Assembly: GCA_016785225.1 (NCBI GenBank)
Contig: JAFBJZ010000343.1
Location: 806,001-870,000 of the forward strand
From: Psettodes erumei
Taxonomy: Eukaryota > Chordata > Actinopteri > Pleuronectiformes > Psettodidae
DNA length: 64,000 nt
Direction of reading: 5' to 3'
Part shown: in pieces, positions 21,111 to 35,256 of the stretch
Position numbering within the stretch: position 1 is the first letter of the stretch
How the letters are laid out: each line of letters starts with the position of its first letter
The notes under the pieces: model-generated
The model's database searches: none
The model's input: only the letters and a program-made list of their open reading frames with translations
What the model was told of the DNA's origin: nothing
Made by a program: the position numbers and the translations under genes

Positions 21111-24094
21111 ACACAATTGTTACATTCTAGTGCATCTATTCCTTTGACTGTATATATTTGCATTCATGTCTTTGTCTTCCTTTCTCCAGGTGCCTCACTC
21201 TCCATCAGTTTTTTTTTTCTCTCGCACCCACTCTGTCTTCTTTGGTATGCAGTGCCTTACTCTGATAGCCAACATACCTAATGAGCAATTGGTGCGTCTG
21301 GGTGACTGAGTGTGATTGCCTGAGCCGCCACCTCCCCATACACACTGCTATGCTCAAACAGGCAATTATTCAAAGAAAGGACAGTGTAGGGGCCACCAAC
21401 ACCTTGCCCTTCCTCATCGTAATTAATTCTGAGTGTCGACATTGCAAATGATCCTCTTCCTGCACACACACAATGCATGCTCAAATACAGCCATATGGAT
21501 GGAGATCAGCTTTTCTGAAGGCCCTTATACTTTCTGGTTCATAATGGATTAGTGCCATCTGTGATTTGTCATAACACTGATTAAGAGGTATGAATCTCTG
21601 CTGGTGGAATGCAGCTTCCTTCAATAAGAAATCCGACCCTTTGATAGACTGAAAGCCTCCGCCTGCTTTTAATCTACCTTTTTATCCCTCATTTCCTAAA
21701 AACGCTTTCTTGTTCTGAGCTGCATCCTCATTAGCATTCGCAAACACCGTCTCCTTTAATCATATTCACAGTAGATTTACTATAAGCACTCAGCAGGCAG
21801 TTACTCATTAGCACTTTATACTTCAAGGTCCTATGTAATACTGACATTAAATGGTAGGTAGCCCATTAGGGAATATAAGTTTTCTTAAGATATGTAGGAA
21901 CAATTCTGTTTCAGAATTTTTTTCCCCCGAGAGAAAAAATATAACTTGTGTGTTTTTGTGGTAACTTGTAGATGGTACTACCCTCCAATCCAAGCCACAG
22001 TGGGTACAGTATGATTCAGCCTGAAATGTTTTAGCAACTCAAACATGGTAGATAACGAAATGTCAACCATTTTATATGCCCACATTTGCATATCTGTGAA
22101 CAAAATAACAATTTATCAGATGTGGGGGTCCTGAACAAGTGCTGTTTTAGCTGACCTGCTTAAATAAGAAAAACTTACAGCCAGCTACTTTTTTTATTAA
22201 AAGAAAATGCAAGTATGATTAACAGGACACCATCTGCAAAGCTATATGATATAGGTTCATGCACTTAGTTATAGATTCTAGTTAGTTATAGATTTTTAAT
22301 GTTTTTTATGTTGATTCATCTTAACTTCAAAATGACTTTCATTGATCGTCATCTGATGTATAGATCATTCTGTGTACTATGTAATGTCTGCAGTGCAGTG
22401 TTTATCAATTATCAAACAAATTTATCCATTCATAAATTATTGTCTTTTAGTCTGCATACTTACAAGATGTTCGAGGTGGTTTCAGCATAGTTTGACACAA
22501 AATACATTTAACATCTAATTTTGTCACTTCTATAAATTCTTTTCCCTATTAAATCATGAACACAATATCAATTAGTTAGCTTTTTAATAGGTTTCTTATT
22601 CCCACTCATCCTGTCGACTGACATTTTCTCCATTATAACGAGTGCAGTGGCTTACACTATGTTTATATCATTATGGTTAACAGACCACTCTAATCAACCT
22701 TGTGACTATTCTCATCTGATGCACAAAGATACTCCAAACATTTTAAAGACTGCAGATGCTAAGTCATCCATGAGAAAATTTAGAGAGAGTAACAGAATAA
22801 TATTATTTGCATCCTAATAATCACTAAACCTGACTTTTACTTCGTCGGTCTGGAATCTAATTTATTAGCATCAATTAAACTAATCTTTTCACCTGGTTAT
22901 GCAATACATTTATTTTAATGATTATACAGCATAATTGTGCTTATTCACTGTCATATATATATATATTATCAATATATGTTATTCTGGCATTGGTATATGA
23001 TCAAAATGCACTGCCACTGCATGTTGGCATTGGACATATTGTGCACTGCAGAATCATCCATTATAGGCAGCATTTCTGGGGATACTAATTTTAGGAAAAT
23101 TAGTATATAAAATAAAAAATATTAATAAATATAAATATAAATATAAATAAATATAAATAAAAAAATTATTTATCTTCTTGTCTTCTTCTTACACTATATT
23201 CTGTGTGTTCAGTTTCACCACCCCTTGCCACCAGCGTGTCCTCTTCTCTTACCCTTTTTTCCACCTATTCCTCTCCCAGTTATTCATTCCATATGTTTGT
23301 AGGAACCAAAATGAACAAGCCAAATAAAGATTAAAGTGGTTAACATCAATAGATTTGTTCACCTGCAACTGATGTCCTCTTTACAAGACACGAGTGCTGC
23401 AAGTGACAACATCTCAATGAAACATTTATTTAACATAGAACTTTAATGAGGGGGAAGGGTTGGTGAGACATGACCACAGTGTTCTCAGTGGGACTGCAAG
23501 TGTGTGTGTATGAGAGGGAGAGAGAGCAGCAGAAGAGAGCGAGTCCTCTTGCTGCATTAATGCACAAATCATGCAAAATTCATTGGCAGGGTAAAGTCTG
23601 ACACTGCTGTCAAGGGACAGGAGGTGAGGAAGGATGAGAGAGCCGTTGGATGAGATGGGAGGGAGATGAAGAGGAATGGATAGAGGATATTGTGGGGGGG
23701 TGCAATGGAGGAGGAAGAGGAGCAGATGAAGGAGGAAGCGTAGGAGGAGGGGTGGAAAGTTAACATGCAAAGCACACCAGATGAGCAAAGAGCCGATAAG
23801 TTGACCTGTGTAAGAGAGGGGAACAATAGAATAGTCTGAAATGATGCACTGGAAACACTGTTCTAGGATGCCAACATGTTTATATGGAAAGATGAAGGTC
23901 AAACCTTAAGTAGAATAACAGCTACTCACAGTTAAATATACTATGAGTGTTCATATGGAGGAAAGACCTTTGTTTAGTTGGCGCTGAACAAGCTGCGCCA
24001 GTTACATTTTTTTAGGTCAGAATTAATAGATATATTGATTGAAATAGTAATCCCTGCACACTGAAACATTGATAATGTTTTGATCCCAGTGTGA
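21111..24094. other. Unassigned AT-rich stretch
   Basis: No gene recognised. It has an AT-only block with TAAATA/TATAAA units at 23098-23165 and a purine-rich block at 23510-23760. The purine-rich block makes long leucine/proline/serine-rich frames on the minus strand that I regard as spurious. Confidence 0.4.
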
Positions 24095-24290
24095 TCTATT
24101 TAGATTCTCAGTCATCTAGGTCATTGTCAAGGAGAAGTTCTGTAATGCAACTTGACTTGAGATTTTTCCAAGAAGAAAAAAATATCAGTACTGATTTCCA
24201 ACAGGCCTACATAAGCAGAAATCCTGATTCACTTTGCTGATAGGACTCTCTTCATCAGTTCAAAACATAAAAGTCACTGACTGCGAAGGT
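24095..24290 (-). repeat. PLE terminal fragment, reverse orientation
   Basis: AGATTCTCAGTCATCTAGGTCA is the reverse complement of the PLE end phrase TGACCTGGATGACTGAGAATC. It is followed by AACTTGACTTGA (for TCCAGTT) and, after some unrelated sequence, CTTCATCAGTTC (for GAACTGATGAAG). The order matches a decayed minus-strand PLE end. Confidence 0.6.
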
Positions 24291-24797
24291 TTTTCACATT
24301 TCCTCCCAAACTAAGCAGTCACATCACCATTCAAATGCACTTATTTATGAGTATGTTTGTCAGTAAGTGAGCGCACCACTGTCCATAGGCACTTCAGTAC
24401 ATACTGTAAATCAAAAAGTAAAGGAATCAGTGTTCGAATGCACTTCAGAATGTAGGTAAGTAAGTGGACATCACTGTTCGTTCAGTGGCAGTAAACTATG
24501 CGCATCAATGAATGCATCGCTGTTGTTTCTATTAAAGCACAGCACAAAAGGTTATGAGTGAAGCAGCCAGTAATTCACAACTAAATGACAAGATGTTTCT
24601 GTGGCTTTGGTGGTCATCGTCATAGTTTTCTTAAGGAAGAAGTAATGTACCATGTATCAATGAGCTGACAAATGTTTGCCATTGAGTAGCTCCACTGCTA
24701 AAAGCTACTGATTCATTCAGTGGCAGTGGTGATTGACTACAGTCAATTCAGTGTGTGAAATTCTGTAGATGTACTGAACACCTCCAGCATATGCATG

Positions 24798-24841
<44 letters not shown>
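24798..24841. repeat. (TG)22 microsatellite
   Basis: Pure TG run of about 44 bases. Confidence 0.97.
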
Positions 24842-24843
<2 letters not shown>

Positions 24844-24909
24844 ACTTCCCTCTGGTGTCAATACATGAATACACTTGGCTTGTGTGTTGGGACCACACTG
24901 GTACATACT

Positions 24910-25230
24910 TGTCACAGTCCGGAGAGACAGTAACTTTTGTTGACCCCTGTGTTTACTGTTGTATTATGTAGTTCGTCCCTTGTGTATCTTCTGTTATTTA
25001 CTTCTTGTCCTTTGTTCTTTTTCTGCTTTTGTGATTGACTGCCCTGCCCTGATGAGTCCCACCTGTGTCTCCCTTTTCCTCCTCCTAACCTTTATTGAAG
25101 TCTTTGTCTATCATTATTTTTCAGTTGGTATATGTTGACCTCCCAGTGTTTCCTGCATGGCTCCTTAGCTCTGATTCATCTCCCCATTGTTTTTGCATCA
25201 GGCTGTGAGTTGCCATTTGGGACTGTGACA
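24910..25230. mobile_element. Possible MITE or solo LTR, 321 bp
   Basis: The unit begins TGTCACAGTCC and ends GGACTGTGACA, perfect 11-bp inverted ends that also satisfy the TG...CA rule of LTRs. It is T- and pyrimidine-rich, with a phrase CCCACCTGTGTCTCCC often found in fish interspersed repeats. Flanks GTACATACT and GCACATTTT agree at 6 of 9 positions, which does not establish a target duplication. It contains no coding sequence. Confidence 0.6.
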
Positions 25231-28200
25231 GCACATTTTTGTAGAGATCTTACCCTCTACTACTTGTGTTCGGTCTGAATTTGGGTACAAAACTTCTTCA
25301 AATGTTATAGTACTGGCTACATGAAAGCAATCATTCTATCTATCTATATCTAACCTCCGCTTGATACCTTTATATTATGTTAGTGTGAGTGCACACTTTA
25401 GTTTGCTCGTACTCCAAAACCTGAAATACTCTGAAATACAAAAATGCAGAGTTTATAGAGATTACATACTGCAATGCATTTAATTATGATGCTTTTGGAA
25501 TGTTTAATGTTTTAAAACCCTGATCATTCCAGATCCACCTACAATGGGCCAATACATTAAGGTGCACAAGTTTTTATGTGATTAGAAACTTACTAGGGAG
25601 AACGTGCAAATTTGTATCAGCACACGCATTTCCATCCCAAAGTACATCTGTAGTGGTTATTCTTGTATTTTCACATTAAACTAAGATAATACATAATGAA
25701 GGTGAAGTCCTGCCATGGCTGTTCTTTTTGTTTTTGAAGTTCTATCAGAGTATTTGTTGGAAATAAATGCCAATTACAGAATAGCTGTACACTACAGAAA
25801 ATTAAGAGTTTTTCCTGTTGCATCAAGAAAGGAATTTTGAATATAAAGGGGCTGAATTGTCGGTAGATTGCCTTTTGTTTTCCGAAGTGGTCATGATTCA
25901 GTACAATCTATTGTGGTCTAAAAGCGTCTAGGTTACCTATTTGTGTACTTGAGTGGAAAAATGGCTTAGGAGCACTGTATATGTGGAGGATATGGTTAAG
26001 TTGAGTTTACGTCTATACATTTCAATTTTTGACTCTATTTCTTTTTTCTATTTCTGTTTATTTCTTCTCCCCACCCCCATGTTACACTTTAACATCTGAT
26101 ACTCTGTTTCTGCCTTTAACACAGATTTCATGCTTCACTGCTAATTTTCCACTGAGATAATCTTGTTAGATCTTGAAGTGTCATGATTAAAAAAAACAAC
26201 ATATTGATAAGGAATACAACTTAATTTTTCTTGTCTGCTTGATGCCTTAAGACATGAACCATGTGTGTCAAGACATTTTATCTAATTACTGAATTAATCT
26301 TCTAATCTTATTAATGGAACTGGCTATGTTTAATATGTGCCAGTGATTATGGATATCAGGCAGTTAACATGCCTCATGGGGGTAATGAACTTGAGCATGA
26401 ACAAGATAGAAATAAAAAAAAATGTTATTGTGCTTTTAACTGAAACATGTAAAAAGTGAAGATGTTGAAAAAAAGGCAAAATAATACTTGCCACTTGCCA
26501 TGACCAAGAAATATACAGCAAGTGACCTGTCCCTTCAGATGCTTTCTCACCAATCACAAACATTTTGTCAGTGTTTCCTTTTGTTTGTATTCTTTTTTGA
26601 GTGATCTGGAAGGTATACCAAACAGTTAGTTGAGTATATTCTATCATTTGATATATATTTTTCTCAATTTCTTTGAAACTGAAACCGATTTAACTTTTTT
26701 CGGTCACTTTTCTACATTAATACTTATAATACAAAACAAATATAAAGGTGTTATTCCACCTGTTGCAAATATTGCAGGTGCGGTGTGAATTTTTTCCCCC
26801 CATTTAGTATCAAATATGTAATCGGTCTTGTATAACGATGACAATACTGACTACTGATTACTGTCAATTGATGACTGTATGTGACTGTTACATGCAGGAC
26901 CATTACAAACTGCCTGTAGGGTAAAATAAGGCAGGAAAAGCCTTTCTGGTGCACATTAAATGCTTCAGTATGAAGAGAACATCATTTCAGTGTCACTTCA
27001 TACTTGTTTAATGACCAGGTGAGCATATACAGAAACCCCCAGTAGGATAATGACATTCCGGATGCATGAAGCAGCATTTTAATTAAGCTTATGAATCTGA
27101 GCCCTATAAACCATGTTTACAATGTGGTAACATTGAATGTTTGCTGTACAAGTAGCTACAGGTGCTGCTGAAGCACCAACAGAGACATCAGCTATCACTC
27201 TATCCCATAATCATGGACCAGAAACGTTTCGAGCTCCTGACTCAATCCATTCAACTGGTGAGTGCATGAGTGCACTGAATGCAAATTGTGTTACAGTTGC
27301 AGAGACCTGTATCTATTTAATCCCTAAGTCTCATTTGCCAACAAGGTAATGTCAGTGGTAGAATAAGAATGCTCATTTTCTCTCCTAAGAGCAGCTGTTA
27401 CAGGCAGCTGTCATTTCTTGGTGTGATTTGCAAACACAGAATTTGAGAATGAACTATATATTTTTCTTAAATATCTCCCTCAGACTGGCCTCCCCTCAGA
27501 CTCCCCTCAGATGACCGCCTGGTCATCTGAAAAAAAATTTTTACACTCACCATTATGACCTGAGATACCAGTCTCTGCTACATGTCAAGGACATGCCAAA
27601 GGGAGGTTAGTGGAGTTATCAAGGCCAAAATAAGAAAAAAAATCTCAAGGATGTCAACTTTACGTTTTTCATCATTTACCTCCTCATGGGACACTTTCAG
27701 GCTCCAATATTAAATAAAGGTGCAATGGCAATAAAAGTGAAGCTGAATTATTTGTGTGTGTCACAGCACAGGTGTAATCAAGACTATTTCGCCACAACAT
27801 GTAAGCAGACAGCAAAGTAAGGCCATGTAAGAGATTCAGAGGAAAAGTGGTGTCAAAAATCAGGATTCTTCTGACACTGCTGATGATGAATCCAGCCCTG
27901 AGGAGAACATGGATCTAGTGTATGAGTGAGTTATTGTTTTTGTTTTTTGGGCTTTTTGCAGTACATGTTTGTCAGTTTCATTATGATGTGAAGCCAAAAC
28001 AATGGTGGTGGCTCCCCACAACAACAGATCAGTTCTTTTAGTATAAAGAAACTTGTCATTTTTGCATAGTGCTGGTTCTATTGAGTTTTCTTGGAATGCT
28101 TTCCACCTTATTTTCTTTGTACATGATTTTAGTCTTTGTTTAATGTTAGGGATTTTGTTAGTATTGTCACATAGCCTGAAAATGTTTCCAACTTACCAGT

Positions 28201-29700
28201 TAGTGGCCAAATTGGGTTACTTTGGATGTGATGGTTGTGATAAGCAGTAGGGGTGGCATACGCTAAAGCAGCTGTGAGACAACCAAAGCCAAAGTTTGAG
28301 CCAAAAATATCCAGTCGGTCCCAGGATTGACATAGTCCTTACTGAGCTTGTTCAAGCATCAGACTCAATTGTGAGTTGAAGAGAGAATTTCTACATAATT
28401 GTGGCCATAATAATATTTTCTGGGATAATCCAAGTGCAGACACATGGAGAAGAGAGAGGCCCCACATCTTCACATTTCCTCAGGACTGCTTGACCAGTTG
28501 ACAGACACTATCTCCAGATTCAGATACTGTTCTGGTTTTGAGGAAATGTACAGCCTCATTTGCAGGTCTTATATAAACTCAATACTGTAAAAACCCTAGA
28601 AGTGGCTATACTCATAAGTTATCAATGGACATACCCTTGAAAGTGATGGGTAGCTTGAGGGTACTCTTGCATTCAGCCACATACAGCAGGAAGAGTGTCA
28701 GTTATTTAGGTTGGATGTCTATAATTTGCTCCTTTTCCCCTGTCATTTTCAAATGAATTGCAATTGAATTGCAAACTGCCAGTGCTTCACTTGGCAATCC
28801 AATATTCTTTCTCTTCATATTTAATTATTTCCATCCCAGTTAATACATGTGAAGGAAATAAAAAAGCCAAAAAAAATCAGCCTTTCCTGACCACATCTGA
28901 CCTGACTTCACCAGCAGAAGCTTAGGAGAAGTACACATAAATGGAAAAGAAAGTGCAACAATTGGTCACCACAGGAATCAGGGATGTAGCACTATAACTG
29001 TATGTTTCCCTGGAGCACAAGATGGTCCTTTTGAGCACATTACTTGCTTTTTTAAAGGTTTAATGTGGAGGCATTTGCATAATAAAATAACAATATTTGT
29101 GGCATATACTGTTGCAATGAGGGTGCAGATTGAAATCAACTGAATACCCCTTCCTTCAGACCTCCCCTTTCAATCATGCGGGAGAAAATGTCTTGGTCTT
29201 CAGGTAACATAAAAATCTGAAAGGATCTTTCTAGGGCCAGTGTTTAGTTTGTCTGCTCTGGACTACTGTAGAAACAATATGGCAGATTCTGTGGAAGTGC
29301 ACCTGATCATGACATAGATATGAAGGGTTCATTTTAAGGTAATGAAAACTCAGTGATGCTTAGTTTCAAATGCAGTGTTTAATGTTATTTTCCATTTGTA
29401 GACTATTGCATTTGGAATGTATGTTATATCCTTTGTCTTCACTTTTTTTCTGTCCTTTATTGGTTAGGTCAGATGAATGTTAAAATGGGTCTCTGATCAC
29501 AGTCTATATTAATTCATATTTAACCTGTTCAAATCAAAATGTCATGTCATGTGTGCAGAATGTAGCCAAATTATTTTAGTGGCTTAGTGACTTTCTTCCT
29601 TTCTAGCACTGCACACAAACATAAAACTAAAAAAACACGAAGTATACATGTTTTTTTGCACATTAAATTTGGCTTGGAATATGTTGGGATATAAGTTTTT
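25231..29700. other. Unassigned AT-rich stretch
   Basis: No gene or known repeat recognised. It holds one short perfect inverted repeat at 27507-27530. Confidence 0.4.
27507..27530. repeat. Short inverted repeat (10-bp arms)
   Basis: TCAGATGACC and GGTCATCTGA are perfect reverse complements separated by GCCT. The arm also overlaps a CCCCTCAGA direct repeat just upstream. Confidence 0.85.
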
Positions 29701-29704
29701 TAGA

Positions 29705-29930
29705 TTCACATTGAGATTCAGAAAACTTTATTTATTCCCATAGGACAATTGAGAAAGGGAAGTGAAGAGCTTTTGTGAAGTGAAGGCCACATTGTCAGAG
29801 ATCTCCAGGTTGATGGTGATGACCTTGAGTGTGGGTACAAAGAAGCCATCATAGACCATGGCCAGGGCGACAAACGTTAGCATTTGATGAGCAGGACTAT
29901 ATATATAAAGGTCCACTTGAGGAGATGCTC
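29705..29930 (-). repeat. Possible LINE (L2/CR1-type) 3' end, minus strand
   Basis: AGATTCAGAAAACTTTATTTATTCCCATAGG resembles the reverse complement of the 3' end of fish L2-type elements (...CCCTNGGGATNAATAAAGTNTTTCTGAATCT). The following 180 bases contain an open minus-strand frame that I cannot match to any domain. Only the tail is suggestive. Confidence 0.45.
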
Positions 29931-32900
29931 AATCATCTCAATTAATTTGTTTAAAGTGGAAAAAATACTCCGTAGGATCCAGGGTATGTTTGAAGTGATT
30001 TGGATATTTTGTTGAAAGTAAAACTTTAGCATCCTGGCATAACCAGCATCAAATTTTCAAATGCTCAAAATGCAAACTCATTAAAAAAGAATCATGCCGA
30101 CACATAAAATATCAAATCCAAACTCAAAAAGGTTATTGACAATTTTTCATTACCGCTTGACACATGATAGCAGAAATGATTAATAATGTATCAATCAATT
30201 ACACATACATTTGCATTCTGATGTGCCATGCAGCATAATCACCTTTATGACACTTTTAATCAAGATTAATTAACTTTGAGCTCATTTGGAATTCGAAGCA
30301 AAAAACTCATAGAATTTACAATGTTAATGAACTTGGAGACAAATGACCCCTGTGGTGCACTCTGCTTTACAGCAGGTAGATTTGCATGTTGTAATTGATT
30401 GTATCTGCTGTTTTACATCTTTTGACCATCCACTCATTACTGGTGACTTTCGAGCATGACCTGTTGCTGTTTGAAACAGTTGAGCGGATGAATATTGATG
30501 CTTTCAATTTTCTTGAAACATTGTATTTACCAGGCATATATAAAAACAGCTCTCATTCCTCCTCTGCCTGTTGTGGTCTTTCAGTTGAGGTGAGTCTCCC
30601 TTTCCAACATAATCTAGGCTGTTCTTCATATTCTGTTTCGTCAAAGAGACTTAGGTCAGAATATATTATCCACTTTTTGTTTGTTTAAATAGACTAAGCT
30701 TCTGAGGCTGCTCCCTGGTGAATCCAAGCCATATTGCAGGATTCAGCAGGGAATGCAATAAACCCTCCCAGATCTACACACAGCAGAACCCAACAGGTAC
30801 CTCTACCTGAAACACCGAAGACCCAAAAGGAACAAGAAAAAGAAGCCATTACAGAGTATGATAAGACAAAAACAGAACAAGAGAGAGCTGGGAGGCAGAG
30901 AGAAGTGAGTTGAAACAGCGAGCAGTAGCAGTGGTGTGTGTGTATAGGGAGAATGAGCAGAGCAGGAGCAGCAACAGAGGCAGTGTTGTTCATGATAGTT
31001 GTTGTATACTGTATTGCCACAGTGGCTACACCTCAGTCCAGAGGGAAACTGATATCTACAGGATGAATGGCTTCTAAACGTGGTTTGGACATTCATGGTC
31101 TGCGCATGATGATCAAGTGATCCCTCTGAATTTTCATCCAGCGCTGCCAACAGGTCAGTTTTCACATTCACTCACACATTTCAGTGCAGTGCCTGGAATA
31201 ATTATTTATTTCATCTGCTTTGTCAGTCAGCTCGTTTAGGACTGCTGACTTTGGTCTGTATTATCTGCTAATAGGCAATGTTGAAACATGTTTCCAAACC
31301 AGATCCCACCAATATAACTGATCATCAGCCATTCATTCCATACCAAGAAGGTAAAAAAAAATTAAATTAAAAAATGAAACAATAGAAAATTTCAAATTGC
31401 AATTCTGTTGAGGAACATTTTGGCTTACAAATCTTCCAGTTTAACAAAATCATTCTCTTGGCAGCCATAAAGCCTTGGCCTAATATTTCCCTGTCTGTTT
31501 TTCTTGTAGCAGTCCACTCCAACTACAGGGCATAAAGCATAAAGAAAGATTTAGATTCATTAGACTTGAAAACCAATGAAACACCTCAGTTCAGAAGGCC
31601 TTAAGAGCAGTCCCACAACACACTAAGAATCACACTTCAGAATGAGAATTGATTGAAGTAGTTTGAGTAGGGGATATCCCCCATTCATTAAAGTTTTGGA
31701 TCCCTTTTATTTAAATTCCAACTTTTTCCAAATTTGAACATATTGTTATCTAGAGTTCAGCACAGAAATACATTAATTTATACAAAGCAAATACATTTAT
31801 CCCCTCCTTTATCACAGTAGTAATGGAAATTTCAAAAGTAAATGACTATCATGCTGATTGGATCTCCTCTCTGGCTATAAAAGAAACAGCAGAATGTGAA
31901 TAATATTACAAATCAAAAGAGAGGTTGATGTTAGGACATTCAGAAGTAAGTTTGTTTTATCGCATCAATAAAATGGAAGCTGCAGCGCAAACATTTGATT
32001 TGCAGACCACACTCTGCGCACAGTCGAAGTGGTCCTTGTTTGCTGAATGATGTGATTATTGTATTTTATGCATGTCCACATTTCTGTTATTGTTGATGTT
32101 TCTATTTGCATACTGCATGTTTTATTGTTTAAACATGCTTTATCATACGTAATATGTTTGCATATCAAATATATATATTTGCATAATACAACAACAAGTT
32201 GACAATAACAAGAGGAGAAAGAGGTCTGTCTTGGCACCCCTGCCCTTGATGAAGGATGCTTACTGAATGTATCTTTGAGGCAACCAAGGCTATGGTCACT
32301 TTAGTTCTGTCTCTCAGTATTCACGGCATTGTATCTGGCAGCAGTTTTTAACGCACATCAAAACCAATGTGATACAAAACAGTATTGAGGGTAGTGCCGT
32401 GCAGTTAACAGTTACACCTATGTTTAAGGGAGTTGGGGACAGTCAACACTTGAGATAAAGCATGTTTCACCAATGGCCTCTGCAAGTTTACTCATGCTGC
32501 ATCTTCTTTGACTCACTGTGGTGCACCAAGGCATGATGGCCTCATTACTGCACCCTGAGGCCAGAGGGAATCTGTGGCTTGATGATTGCTGAGGTTGTTT
32601 TTTTCCCCCAATATTGACAAGAGGCAATGAGCACATTCCACACGGCACTCCAAGTTTTTGATTAAAATGATTTTGTTTTTTGGGAATTATTGGATTTGGA
32701 ATGAAAAAACAAAACAAAAGCCAAATCAAAATTAGTACATAATTTTTAAATATGAAGAGATTGAAATGTTGAACTGTGTGAGAGTGGAACAATTTATTTA
32801 TATAACCCCAAATTATTTTTTTAGCTGTGATTTTGACACATCTACCATATCAATACACACTTTATACTAGTAATAAAAATATTTTGTTTTAGAGAAATTT

Positions 32901-33402
32901 ACTAACTACATTACCAAGGCCTAGTGGTCAGACTCTCATAAATAATCAGTAATCTTTTTAGCCATCTCTCTTTGTGACTCTATTCTGCCTCTCACTCAGC
33001 AGTCCTCACTTCTTCTCCCTCTGTCTACTAGTTTTCCCATCCACTCCTAAACTCAGCCATCAGCCCACAGGGAAATTATGGGATGTCAACAGAGTGGTAT
33101 GGAGGAAAGGGAAGATGAGAAAAGGGCTTGCTAAGAAAACAAAATGAGACAGACAGTGAAGTCATCCATCTTCTATGACAACACCTCCAGTCTCTTATTT
33201 GTTGTTGTTCCTAATAGAGACAAAACAGGTTGTGATCTCAGCTGAGGACATATGAAGTAACTGATGGAGCTTCCATTTCACCCTTTTGAATCAGAGCAGG
33301 TTTTTGAGGCCTCTAGATTTCAGTGTCCTTTGTCAATTATTTACTAGAAGCATCTAAAGGGTATCTTATTATCTCACTGACATTGGTTGCATTCTAAGGT
33401 CC
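29931..33402. other. Unassigned AT-rich stretch
   Basis: No gene recognised. Overlapping minus-strand frames of 108 and 122 codons at 30694-31171 lie opposite purine-rich sequence and look spurious. Confidence 0.4.
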
Positions 33403-33441
33403 CTTGTATACACCTAACAGTCATAATTAGGTGTATACAAG
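33403..33441. repeat. Perfect inverted repeat, 15-bp arms
   Basis: CTTGTATACACCTAA and TTAGGTGTATACAAG are exact reverse complements with a 9-base spacer (CAGTCATAA). Confidence 0.95.
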
Positions 33442-33640
33442 TTGAACGATAGGTCAGATTTTGTAAATGTCATAATGGCAATCTAAGATGGTTCTTCATG
33501 GTTAACTGAACAATATAAACTTCATCAGTCAGACTAAATGTCAGATATTACTTGAGAACTGTGGCTCTATCCATACTGGTCTTTAATGGCATCTAAACAC
33601 AAGACTCTATTACATGAATGTTACATAATTGCTCTGTTTC

Positions 33641-33678
33641 AATGTTAATCGGAAGGAAGGCTCCTTCCGATTAACATT
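33641..33678. repeat. Perfect inverted repeat, 17-bp arms
   Basis: AATGTTAATCGGAAGGA and TCCTTCCGATTAACATT are exact reverse complements with a 4-base spacer (AGGC), only 200 bases from the 33403-33441 palindrome. Confidence 0.95.
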
Positions 33679-34916
33679 CCATCCTCCTTCCATTCTCGAG
33701 CTAAAAGTCTTATTAATTTTCCACACAAATTGGGTGAGATGATTCACATGGCTTGGAGGAACATATCTGTCTTTGTATTAGCACAAATTTGGTTCTTTTG
33801 ATGAGTCATAGGAATTCTATGGGCAACATTAACAACTACTCCCAAGAGTCCCAAGAAACACTGGTACAAAACATTCAATAACATATCTTAAAATGACGCT
33901 TCATGTACCACACAAAGGGAGCAGAAATAAGGGATTAATACTTGTAGGAACTTGATAATACATTCACCAATTTAAAAGTCAAAGATACCCTGTGTCTGAC
34001 CAAAATTAGCACCATAGAGCAGTGTTATTAATTGTCCCTGTCTTTGTTCTTTATATGTCTTTCTGTTCTTTTTTCTATCATGCATGCAAATGAAGACACA
34101 ATTGCATTTACTCACAGGTATTGCAAAAAAGAAATAGCACACTACTCACAAACACTGTGTTACACTAACACAGCACTAAATATATTTTTTTTAATATTCC
34201 AAATTATCATTGCAAATGTTTTATGAGGAAGAGAATGCATTCACCTTGTCTGTTAGCCTTCATAAACACACAGCAGCATGTTCTGGTGAGAGCCAGCTCT
34301 GCGTTTGTCAGCAAAAAAGACTCCATGGCGCACCTTTAATTTCAGACTCTGGGGTAATCCTGGCTGGGTTAAAGTAGTATGCTGCATGATTTTGTTCATT
34401 GTATGCCATTAGGAAGTGTTTTTCTATGCCTCTTTCTCGAGCAGGTGTTTTTCCCATAGCACCAATTATACAGAGGCAGACATTATCCGTATCAAGCAGA
34501 AGAGAGCAAGACTTTTTTTTAAAGAAAGCTAAATTGTTTTTAATTGATGCTAATATTTATACATAGGATCCAAGTTTTTATGCAGATGAACATTGAGGGA
34601 AAAGAAAACCTTAAATGTGAGTTCCATTGCTAAACATATTTTCATTACTGGTGTCCATGGGATCATAAACTCAGTATATTGTAAGTGGTCAGATTCAGTT
34701 ACATAGGTAGATATAAAATTCCAAATAATCATAAAATGTAATACGTTAATTAATTATGTTACATTTTTATTAATTGTATATAATAGTTAAAGTGTAATTA
34801 TAAAAATAATAAATTCATATATTTAAATATGTCCTATTAACTCAGAGCATATTTAGATCATATGTTTTATTACTAAGCACTTTGGAACTGTGCTTTGGAA
34901 AGTGAAATGTGAAAGG

Positions 34917-34920
34917 TCTT

Positions 34921-34951
<31 letters not shown>

Positions 34952-34967
34952 TTATTATTATTATTAT
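34917..34967. repeat. Compound (CTT)n-(ATT)n microsatellite
   Basis: About 11 CTT units run directly into about 6 ATT units. Confidence 0.96.
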
Positions 34968-35214
34968 ATAGTGTACATATATAACATTCAAAGAACATTT
35001 ATTTCAGGCATGTATGTTGAGGTTAGTTTGACAGGTGCATATAGCAGAGCAGTTTGGACTGCCTTTGACAGGTTTAAATGTACATTCTGAAATGTAAATA
35101 AGGTTAAATTAGTATTAAGCATGTGGTTATGGATCATCTCAGGCCTGAGGCATTCCATATAAAAAAATTCACCTTGGAGTGAAGCACCAACATACTTATA
35201 TACTTACATACATA

Positions 35215-35216
<2 letters not shown>

Positions 35217-35255
<39 letters not shown>
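35217..35255. repeat. (TG)n microsatellite
   Basis: TG run of about 38 bases. Confidence 0.97.

Positions 35256-35256
<1 letters not shown>

Noticed and set aside
23426..23902. 158-codon minus-strand open frame
   Set aside because: It lies opposite purine-rich low-complexity DNA, giving Leu/Pro/Ser runs with no domain pattern.
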